The notes beneath the pieces are model-generated. The model worked only from the letters and a program-made list of their open reading frames with translations, had not been told where the DNA came from and searched no databases. From Streptomyces lanatus (GTDB taxonomy: Bacteria; Actinomycetota; Actinomycetes; Streptomycetales; Streptomycetaceae), in NCBI RefSeq assembly GCF_014655715.1, contig NZ_BNBM01000003.1, forward strand, positions 467,686 through 531,685: a stretch of 64,000 nt of DNA, written 5' to 3'. Every line of letters starts with the position of its first letter. The first letter of the stretch is position 1. This document shows positions 24,194 through 30,432 of this stretch, piece by piece. Made by a program: the position numbers and the translations under genes.

Positions 24194-24646
24194 GTGCCGC
24201 AGGCCAGTCCGCGAGGTACGTACTTGGAGGTCTCAGATTCTCTGCGCCAGAAGATCAGGGAGGGCAAGATCACGGAGGCTCTACCGTCTCAGGCGAAGCT
24301 AATGAGCGCCCATGGCGTCAGCCGCAGCACCATCGAGCGGGCTCTAGCTGTACTCAAGAGTGACGGGCTGATCGAATCGGTACAGGGGGCCGGTTGGTAC
24401 GTGGTCGGGACTGGGGACCGTCGCCCGTTGGTCGAGAAGGTGACTGATCTCTTGCGGGCTATGGAGGTCAAGGTCGGAGATCCGTTCCCCACCGAGAAGG
24501 AGCTGTGCGAGCGGTTCGGCGCGTCGCGGACTGCCGTCCGTTCCGCCATCGCGCAGATGGAGGGACAGGGACTCATCGGCAAGGGTGCTGCACGAGGGCG
24601 GGAAGTCCGTGCCCTGCCGGCCGGACGGGGGACTCAGACCGCATGA
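24194..24646 (+). CDS. GntR-family regulator with two winged-helix units
   Basis: A 150-residue regulator with two GntR-type winged helices in tandem and no ligand domain. The first is DSLRQKIREGKITEALPSQAKLMSAHGVSRSTIERALAVLKSDGLIESVQGAGWYVV. The second is EVKVGDPFPTEKELCERFGASRTAVRSAIAQMEGQGLIGKGAARGREV. GntR proteins such as KorSA of pSAM2 repress AICE replication and transfer, so a similar role is possible. GTG 24194 is preceded by GGAAGGGGAG. Its stop overlaps the next gene as ATGA, so the two are coupled. Confidence 0.82.
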   Translation: MPQASPRGTYLEVSDSLRQKIREGKITEALPSQAKLMSAHGVSRSTIERALAVLKSDGLIESVQGAGWYVVGTGDRRPLVEKVTDLLRAMEVKVGDPFPTEKELCERFGASRTAVRSAIAQMEGQGLIGKGAARGREVRALPAGRGTQTA

Positions 24647-25545
24647 CGACGACCGAGCGCACCGAGTTCGACGCGGATGCGGCAGCGACCATCCTGCGCA
24701 AGGCGTGCGAGGTCGCCGAGGTGGACCCGGACGGAATCGAGATGCTGCGATTCGGGGATCACGTGGTGTTTCGCGTGGACGGTGGCCGCATCGTCTCCCG
24801 GGTCGGCCGGAGCCCCGATCGGCTTGCCTCCGTGCGGAGGGAAGTGGCCGTGGCGGAATGGCTTGCGGCTGAGGGGTATCCGGCAGCACGACTCGTCACG
24901 TCGGCCGAACAACCGGTCGTTGTCGAGGGCCACCCCGTGACGTTCTGGGAAGGGCTCGCCGACGGGGGAAAGTACGCGAGTACGGGCGAGATGGGTTTTC
25001 TGTTGCGGGGGCTTCATGAATTGACGCCGCCGCCTTTTCCGCTGCCTCTCCTTCAGCCCTTCGACAAGGTCGCACAGCGTTTGGCGAGCGCTGTGATTCC
25101 GGGCGCCACCCGCGCATTTCTCCGGTCCATGGCTGACGATTTGGCGGCTGAGTACGACCGTCTTCAGTTCGTACTCCCTGCCGGTCATCTGCATGGGGAC
25201 TTCAACGTCGGTAACGTCCTTCACGATGCGGCTGGCAGTCCCAAGGTCATCGACCTGGACGGGTTCGTCACGGGGCCGCGCGAGTGGGACCTCATGCAGA
25301 CGGCCATGTACTACGAAAGCTTCGGTTGGCACACAGAGGCCGAGTATGCCGATTTCGTCGCCGGATACGGGTTCGACGTCCGGGAATGGCCGGGGTACTC
25401 CATTCTTCGGAGCGTCCGCGAACTGTTGATGGTCACATGGCTGTCGCAGAATGCGGGCACCAACCCGCGCGCGTCCGAGGAAGTTGAGAAGCGGGTGGAA
25501 AGCCTGCGCTCCGGTGGATCTCGCCGAGACTGGGCGCCCTTCTAG
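24643..25545 (+). CDS. Aminoglycoside-phosphotransferase-fold kinase
   Basis: A 300-residue protein of the APH/choline-kinase fold. Seen are the nucleotide-loop strand IEMLRFGDHVVFRVDGGRIVSRV, the catalytic loop LPAGHLHGDFNVGNVLHD (HGDxxxxN, near residue 187) and the metal motif SPKVIDLDGFVTGPREWDL. The substrate is unknown; this group includes drug and small-molecule kinases, and no resistance claim follows. It overlaps the GntR gene by four bases, so the regulator probably controls it or shares its signal. It ends only 4 bases from the convergent regulator gene. Confidence 0.82.
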   Translation: MTTTERTEFDADAAATILRKACEVAEVDPDGIEMLRFGDHVVFRVDGGRIVSRVGRSPDRLASVRREVAVAEWLAAEGYPAARLVTSAEQPVVVEGHPVTFWEGLADGGKYASTGEMGFLLRGLHELTPPPFPLPLLQPFDKVAQRLASAVIPGATRAFLRSMADDLAAEYDRLQFVLPAGHLHGDFNVGNVLHDAAGSPKVIDLDGFVTGPREWDLMQTAMYYESFGWHTEAEYADFVAGYGFDVREWPGYSILRSVRELLMVTWLSQNAGTNPRASEEVEKRVESLRSGGSRRDWAPF

Positions 25546-25549
25546 GTTG

Positions 25550-26923
25550 TCAGGCGGTCTGCTGCCAGAGGCGGAAGCCGCGAGCCTGTTCCTCGAAATC
25601 GCGGAACTCCGTTGCCTGCCTCATTCCGTCAGTGACGCGCTCTTGGAACTCGCGCACGTACTGAACGCAGCGTGCCGACTTCAATCCCTCACCGAGTTGC
25701 AGCGCGCCTAGGGCGAACTCAAAACCACGACCAATATCGCCGTGGATGATGAATGACTCGGCCTGCACCATCGTGGCAAAGAAGTCACTTCGGTTGTTGA
25801 GACCGTCGCCGAAAATTGAGCCTGCGCCACGTTCCGTGGCTTCGATGGAGCGCCCCAGGTCGCGGAAGCAGTGACCTATCTCGGCTGCAAGCTCCACCTC
25901 GTCGAAGTAGGCGATGTATGGCGGGTCGCTGTGTGCCGTCCTCTGGCTCAGCTTGCGTTCCGCCTCCGCTAGTGCAAGGTCACAGCCTCGCCCTTCCCCG
26001 AGACGGGCGAGGGCACGTGCCTCCATCGCGAGGTGGTGCGCGGTCATCGTCGGTCCCAGGCTGCCGGCGGGGCCGGTGTATGCAGCGCGGGCGAGAGTCG
26101 CAGCGTCCTGATACCGCCCAAGGAACGTCGCCTGGTGGCTCATCGCAGAGAGGATGCTGCTGCCGAGAAGCCGGTCACCGGCAGCCTGCGCCATGCGCAG
26201 GCCCTGGATGAAGTACCGCTGCGCGATGCCATGCAAGCCGCTGTCGTACGACATGAATCCGGCGAGCAAGAGTGCCTCGGCGACAGCCGAGTGGAGCTGC
26301 TTGCCCACGGCATCGGAGTATGTCCCGTCCAGCATCGGCCGGACGTCGGTGTGCAGGTACTGAATCAGCGCCCGCCGGGCGTGGCCGCCGCCGAACTTCC
26401 CATCGAGCATGCTGAACGCGTCGGTTGTCGAGCGCACCATGTCCACGTCCACGGTGCCGACCGCCCGGTTGCCCGCCCGCGTCAATTCTCCGTCCGGCGG
26501 GGCCACGATCCAGCGCAGGGAGGCGGCGTTCCAAGCCGCAGAATCGGGCAGTGCCCGCACGAGCGTCTCAGCGTCGGCGAGATCGGCGCGCCAAAGGTCG
26601 GCCACGGTCTTGGCCGTGCTCTCCGGCTTGTCCGTGAAGTCAAGCCCCAACTCCGGCTGTACGGCGGACACCGCCGCGTCACCCATCCCGATGTCATCGA
26701 TCGTGAGTTGGCGTCCCAGCTTGCGTCCGATCGCATCCGCGATGAACCGCGGTGCGTCGCCGCGCGGAATGGAGCCCTTGAGCCATCTGGTCACGTACGT
26801 GTGGTCACAGGTGATTTCCTCACCTGACCGAGCGGCAGCGGCGACCACCGCGCGAGCAAGCGACTTGTGTGAGAAGTCGGCTTCCTGCATGAGCGCGGCC
26901 AGTCTGGCGTTCCGGTCTGCCAT
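25550..26923 (-). CDS. NsdA-like TPR regulator
   Basis: A 457-residue protein with an N-terminal HTH-like segment (MADRNARLAALMQEADFSHK, then SLARAVVAAAARSG and CDHTYVTRWLKGSIPRGDAPRFIADAIGRKLGR) and a long all-helical TPR-type body. Streptomyces NsdA and relatives, which modulate development and antibiotic production, share this start. It diverges from the transfer operon, and a perfect 20-base palindrome lies between. A regulatory role for the element is therefore likely (inference). Start is ATG 26923. Confidence 0.78.
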   Translation of the reverse strand: MADRNARLAALMQEADFSHKSLARAVVAAAARSGEEITCDHTYVTRWLKGSIPRGDAPRFIADAIGRKLGRQLTIDDIGMGDAAVSAVQPELGLDFTDKPESTAKTVADLWRADLADAETLVRALPDSAAWNAASLRWIVAPPDGELTRAGNRAVGTVDVDMVRSTTDAFSMLDGKFGGGHARRALIQYLHTDVRPMLDGTYSDAVGKQLHSAVAEALLLAGFMSYDSGLHGIAQRYFIQGLRMAQAAGDRLLGSSILSAMSHQATFLGRYQDAATLARAAYTGPAGSLGPTMTAHHLAMEARALARLGEGRGCDLALAEAERKLSQRTAHSDPPYIAYFDEVELAAEIGHCFRDLGRSIEATERGAGSIFGDGLNNRSDFFATMVQAESFIIHGDIGRGFEFALGALQLGEGLKSARCVQYVREFQERVTDGMRQATEFRDFEEQARGFRLWQQTA

Positions 26924-27010
26924 CGAACCCCCAGAGAGCGGCCGCAGTACCAGCTTGACTCACCGTCACTCTACGCAGGTCAGCGCCGGAGGGTAGAGGG
27001 TTTGCACGTA

Positions 27011-27030
27011 GGGGTGCACGAGTGCACCCC
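27011..27030. promoter_or_regulatory. Perfect palindromic operator candidate
   Basis: GGGGTGCACGAGTGCACCCC, with 9-base arms and a GA centre, lies 88 bases before the NsdA-like ATG and 233 bases before the small-protein ATG at 27263. A TTGACG at 27121 could be a -35 for the rightward operon. The 339-base gap 26924-27262 holds no other visible feature. Confidence 0.55.
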
Positions 27031-27262
27031 CAAGTACACGCTCCCGAAGTCCCTTCCTGTTGGCGAAGGTTGAGTCATCGCCGCGAGGCAGACCGGCAAC
27101 CCAGGTTCAAAGACAGAGCGCTTGACGACCCGGAATCGATCTGCCAACGTGAGTGGTAGGTAATACACACCACGCTTTGCGGGTGTGGCGTTGCCGTGGC
27201 TTCGGGACTCCCGCGAGCACGGCCAGCACCCCCCATCCGTCTACTGATCTGAGAGGACTTTC

Positions 27263-27433
27263 ATGTCGGACCGAAAGAAGAACCAGGCCGGGAACGACCG
27301 CAAGGTCACGCCGTGGAGTCATTACGAGACCGCAGCGCAGCGCGCCAAGTCCCGTGACGCCGAGCCTGAGCCCGTCAAGGACGTCACCGACAGCGTCAGC
27401 CGTCTGATCAGTTGGGGCTTCCGCCGTAGCTGA
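27263..27433 (+). CDS. Small AICE protein of unknown function
   Basis: A 56-residue basic protein, MSDRKKNQAGNDRKVTPWSH then YETAAQRAKSRDAEPEPVKD and SVSRLISWGFRRS. The ATG at 27263 follows GAGAGGA with good spacing. Similar short proteins often begin the transfer region of Streptomyces AICEs. No motif indicates a function. The stop is followed 8 bases later by the tRNA-like structure. Confidence 0.6.
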   Translation: MSDRKKNQAGNDRKVTPWSHYETAAQRAKSRDAEPEPVKDVTDSVSRLISWGFRRS

Positions 27434-27441
27434 CCCGTCCA

Positions 27442-27494
27442 GCCCCGGCATTCAGCCGTGAAGGGCGCGGGATCGAATCCTGCCCGGGGCACCA
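27442..27494 (+). ncRNA. tRNA-like mini-structure lacking D and anticodon arms
   Basis: A 53-base sequence that folds like a tRNA top half. The 7-bp acceptor stem is GCCCCGG (27442-27448) with CCGGGGC (27484-27490). A T-arm follows, with stem GCGGG/CCTGC and 7-base loop ATCGAAT, and the 3' end is ACCA. In place of D and anticodon arms there is one small hairpin TTCA-GCCG-TGAA. The T-loop has A instead of T at its first position. It lies between two AICE genes; expression and processing are unproven. Confidence 0.45.
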
Positions 27495-27590
27495 CCCGCC
27501 GCTCACGCGGTGGGGAGCGGTCGCCGGATGGTCGGTCCGCTGTGGCCGGGCTTCCCAAGTCGGCCCCTGCCCAACACACACATGCCCGTG

Positions 27591-27640
27591 CGGCGTGACT
27601 CCCCAGCAAGGTCGCACCCCGCCGGGCTTCTCCCTGTCCC
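27591..27640 (+). promoter_or_regulatory. Conserved-loop hairpin in leader of spread operon
   Basis: Contains the 17-base loop ACTCCCCAGCAAGGTCG (27598-27614) closed by a short, bulged GC stem, followed by TTCTCCCTGTCC. The same loop and downstream motif occur at 34365-34406 on a different, perfect stem. It lies 45 bases before the ATG at 27660. It could be a structured leader RNA or a protein-binding site. Confidence 0.6.
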
Positions 27641-27659
27641 TTCGACTCAGGAGAGCACC

Positions 27660-27950
27660 ATGCGTACGTACATCGGCCGCCAACAGGCCGTATCTGTTGA
27701 GGACTTCGCGGAACTGGCGCTCGGCACTCCACCGGAGCTGTGGCTCGGGGTGGAGGGCGAGACGGACGAAGAGCGCGCGGCCCGCGAGGATGCGGCGCGC
27801 GACATCCTCGCCGACAACCCCGAGATGCCCGACGACCTGGTCCGCATGGCCGCGCAGGTCATCGAGGAGAACCCGGACCTGTTCGACGTCGTCCCGCTCA
27901 CACGCCCCGCCCGGCGCCGCCGCGCGGAGTACAGGGTGGTGGCGGCATGA
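27660..27950 (+). CDS. Small acidic AICE protein
   Basis: A 96-residue acidic protein, RTYIGRQQAVSVEDFAELAL then PELWLGVEGETDEERAARED, IPEMPDDL-like and VIEENPDLFDVVPL segments, with an Arg-rich end RPARRRRAEYRVVAA. There are no membrane segments. The ATG at 27660 has AGGAGAG; longer in-frame starts run through the leader hairpin. It overlaps the next gene as ATGA, so it is the first gene of a tightly coupled transfer operon. Function unknown. Confidence 0.7.
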   Translation: MRTYIGRQQAVSVEDFAELALGTPPELWLGVEGETDEERAAREDAARDILADNPEMPDDLVRMAAQVIEENPDLFDVVPLTRPARRRRAEYRVVAA

Positions 27951-28936
27951 CGACGCCGACCATCGAGCGTCCGGCGGTGCCGCCACTGACCCGTCCGGAG
28001 ATGGGCCTTGCCGGACTCGGGGCTCTGGCTGCTGCCGGTGTCGGCGCGCTCGGTTTGATCGCATCGTTCGACGCCGTGTCCGAGGCGGCTGCCCGGTGGG
28101 GGTTCGGTGAGCCGTGGATGCTGCCGGTCGGTATCGACGTGGCCATTCCGGTGTTCACCGTGGCCAACCTGCTGCTGATCCGGATGGATATGGCGCTTGC
28201 GTGGGTGCGGTTCGTGCCCTGGGTGCTCACCCTGGTCACCTGCGGGCTGAACGTCGCCGCCGGACAGGGCATGTGGGCGAAGGTCGCCCACGGCACCATG
28301 CCGCTGCTGTGGGTGGTGTTCTCCGAGATCGGCGCGCACATCTACGCCGTGCGGATCGGCGCCGTCACCGGCCGCCGTATGGAGAAGATCCGCTTTTCCC
28401 GCTGGGTGCTGGCGCCGCTGTCGACGTTCGCGCTGTGGCGCCGGATGACGCTGTGGGAGGTCACCTCCTACGCCGTGGCGCTGGAACGGGAGAGGGAACG
28501 GCAGTTGGCCCGCGCGGACCTGCGTGAGCGCTATGGCCGCAACTGGCGCCGTGAGACCCCGCGGCGCGAGCGCGTGCTGCTGCGCATGGGCGACCTGGCC
28601 CCCGCCGCCGAGCAGGAGACGTCCGCTGAGCCTGTGGTGCAGACGCCGCCGGCGCCTCGGGGCGAGCCCAAGCCGCGCTCGCCCCGCCGTACCCCGGCCA
28701 AGGGCAAGGCCAAGCCTGCGCCGCGTGCCCTGGCCGACTTGCTCGCTGAGGCGCGCACGGCCACGGCCGACTGGACGGACGCCGCGATCAACGCTGAGGC
28801 GCTGCGCAAGGAACTGCACTGCGGATCCGCACCCGCCCGGCAAGTACGTGACGCCCTGCTCGCCGAACGGGCCGACAGCCGCGCCCTGCACCCCGTGGCC
28901 GCGCCCGGCGACGACGCTGAGGAGGTGGCGGCGTGA
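27947..28936 (+). CDS. DUF2637 membrane protein (spread-type)
   Basis: A 329-residue DUF2637 protein. Four hydrophobic segments lie between residues about 20 and 150: GLGALAAAGVGALGLIASFDA, PWMLPVGIDVAIPVFTVANLLL, FVPWVLTLVTCGLNVAAG, and AHGTMPLLWVVFSEIGAHIYAV. A charged cytoplasmic tail with a Pro/Lys-rich linker follows, then a helical C terminus (ADLLAEARTATADWTDAAINAEALRKEL) that resembles a winged-helix remnant. Such proteins are found in Streptomyces plasmid and AICE transfer/spread regions. It overlaps genes on both sides by four bases. Confidence 0.82.
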   Translation: MTTPTIERPAVPPLTRPEMGLAGLGALAAAGVGALGLIASFDAVSEAAARWGFGEPWMLPVGIDVAIPVFTVANLLLIRMDMALAWVRFVPWVLTLVTCGLNVAAGQGMWAKVAHGTMPLLWVVFSEIGAHIYAVRIGAVTGRRMEKIRFSRWVLAPLSTFALWRRMTLWEVTSYAVALERERERQLARADLRERYGRNWRRETPRRERVLLRMGDLAPAAEQETSAEPVVQTPPAPRGEPKPRSPRRTPAKGKAKPAPRALADLLAEARTATADWTDAAINAEALRKELHCGSAPARQVRDALLAERADSRALHPVAAPGDDAEEVAA

Positions 28937-29583
28937 ACACACTGGCCACGGTCCTGTTGTCCGCGCTGCCCCTGGCTGCCGGTTGGGCGATGCACGTGTG
29001 GTGGCTGCGGGGCTGCCTGAACACGGCCCGGCGTGACCCGCTCACCGGGTTACGCACCCGCGACGGCTTCACCCGCCGCGCCACAGTGCTGCTCAAGGAC
29101 CCGCGCGCGGTCGTGGTGCTGGCCGACGTCGACAAGTTCAAGCACATCAACGACACCCACGGCCACGCGGCCGGGGATGCGCTGTTGAAGGCGACCGCCG
29201 ACCGCCTCGCCCACCACGTCGGCCACACCGGGGTCGCCGGGCGGCTCGGGGGCGATGAGTTCGCCGCCGTCCTCATCGACGCTCACGGCACCGCCGCGGA
29301 CATGCTCGCCCTGCTGCACGGCGTGCTCGCCCGGCCGGTCGACGGCCAGAACCCGGCCGTGCGCACCACGGTCTCGCTGGGCTGGGTGCGCGCCGCCGAC
29401 TTCCCCGCCGACGACCTGTCCGGCCTTTTACGGCGGGCGGATGAGGCGATGTACGCGGCCAAGCAGGGACGCGCCGGAACCCGCCGCGCTGGACTGGGAC
29501 GGCTGTTCGCCAACGTCACCGGCCGCCGCGCCGGGCGCGCCGGCGCCCGCGCCGATGCCCCGGTTGTAGGGGTGGCGGCCTGA
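28933..29583 (+). CDS. Membrane-anchored GGDEF diguanylate cyclase
   Basis: A 216-residue protein with one N-terminal membrane helix (TLATVLLSALPLAAGWAMHVWWL) and a full GGDEF domain. Metal and substrate residues are present in VVVLADVDKFKHINDTHGHAAGD, and the active loop is GRLGGDEFAAVL (about residue 100). A later TVSLGWV and RRADEAMYAAKQGR complete the family pattern. No RxxD inhibitory site precedes GGDEF. It should make c-di-GMP, which in Streptomyces controls development through BldD (family knowledge). GTG 28933 overlaps the previous stop. A cyclase inside a transfer operon is notable. Confidence 0.88.
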   Translation: MNTLATVLLSALPLAAGWAMHVWWLRGCLNTARRDPLTGLRTRDGFTRRATVLLKDPRAVVVLADVDKFKHINDTHGHAAGDALLKATADRLAHHVGHTGVAGRLGGDEFAAVLIDAHGTAADMLALLHGVLARPVDGQNPAVRTTVSLGWVRAADFPADDLSGLLRRADEAMYAAKQGRAGTRRAGLGRLFANVTGRRAGRAGARADAPVVGVAA

Positions 29584-29990
29584 TGTCCGCCTACGGCAAG
29601 TGCTTCGACCCCTCCGGTGCCCGGTTCGGCGTGCCCACGTACCCGTGGAAGTTCGCCCCGGACGGCTACGCCACCCGCCGCCAGCTGCGCGAGCGCGGCT
29701 TACGCCCTGGTGGCCAGCCGGTCGCCGCACAGGTCATGCGCCAGCACCGGGGCCGCAAGACGGGGGTGCAGGTCGCCTACCTCTACCGCGAGGACCTGGC
29801 CAAGCCGGTACGGCCGATGACGTCGCGCAAGTGGGGCGCGCTCGCGCTTGCGATGCTCGCCCGCCGCACCTGCCCCAAGTGCCGTGTCACCTACACCTAC
29901 TGCCTGCCGACCTCCCTCGGCTGCTGCGTGCTGTGTGCCTACCCCGACAACTCCCAGCCCGCCAACTGCACTGCCCCGAGGAGGGGTTGA
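29583..29990 (+). CDS. RRQ(R)L-motif zinc-binding AICE protein
   Basis: A 135-residue protein with an N-terminal PTYPWKFAPDGYATRRQLRERGLRPGGQPVAAQVM segment (the RRQxL feature) and a C-terminal cysteine cluster, RRTCPKCRVTYTYCLPTSLG then CCVLCAY, that would bind zinc. It is recurrent in Streptomyces AICEs between the DUF2637/GGDEF genes and traB, and its function is not established. ATG 29583 overlaps the previous stop (TGATG). Confidence 0.75.
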   Translation: MSAYGKCFDPSGARFGVPTYPWKFAPDGYATRRQLRERGLRPGGQPVAAQVMRQHRGRKTGVQVAYLYREDLAKPVRPMTSRKWGALALAMLARRTCPKCRVTYTYCLPTSLGCCVLCAYPDNSQPANCTAPRRG

Positions 29991-29992
29991 CC

Positions 29993-30310
29993 ATGGCCAA
30001 GCCGAACACGTCCCGTGTGGACCGAGAGATCCGCCGGACGGAACGCAAGCTCGAAGCGGTCCGCAAGGAAGAGATGTGGCCGCTGACCGGGCAGGAGCGG
30101 CGGGCGGTGCTGCGGGCGCTCGCCGGAGGCTCGTACAGGGTCGTGCGGGGCAAGAGCCCCGGCCGCGCGGAGCGGAAGCTGGAGACGCTGTGGCAGTCGG
30201 TGCTGTCCCGGCTCACCGGGGAACTGACCGCGTTGCAGCGGGAGCGGCAGCGGATCGTCACCGAGCACGCGACCGCCAAGGCGGCGAAGAAGTCCTCGGG
30301 GTGGTGGTGA
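29993..30310 (+). CDS. Small basic helical AICE protein
   Basis: A 105-residue, highly charged protein predicted to be mostly helical: SRVDREIRRTERKLEAVRKE, LTGQERRAVLRALAGG and LETLWQSVLSRLTGELTALQ. It ends AKKSSGWW. A coiled-coil or nucleic-acid binding role is possible but not shown. The ATG at 29993 has GAGGAGGGG upstream, two bases after the previous stop. It is the last gene of the operon before the traB leader. Confidence 0.65.
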   Translation: MAKPNTSRVDREIRRTERKLEAVRKEEMWPLTGQERRAVLRALAGGSYRVVRGKSPGRAERKLETLWQSVLSRLTGELTALQRERQRIVTEHATAKAAKKSSGWW

Positions 30311-30359
30311 CCGCGCCGCCCCGCGCCCGCACCTGTGTCTGACCTCCCCGCAGTGATCC

Positions 30360-30406
30360 GGCGGGGCCGGTCCGCTCACCTCCTACAGCGACGGACCGGC
30401 CCCGCC
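30360..30406 (+). promoter_or_regulatory. Perfect GC hairpin with 17-base loop in traB leader
   Basis: A 15-bp perfect stem GGCGGGGCCGGTCCG (30360-30374) with its complement at 30392-30406; loop CTCACCTCCTACAGCGA, 17 bases. A pyrimidine tract TTTCCTCCCC follows, and the traB GTG lies 26 bases on. It could terminate the upstream operon. Loop length and pyrimidine tail match the leader hairpins at 27591 and 34352. Confidence 0.65.
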
Positions 30407-30432
30407 TTTCCTCCCCTTGGAAGGGACCCTCA

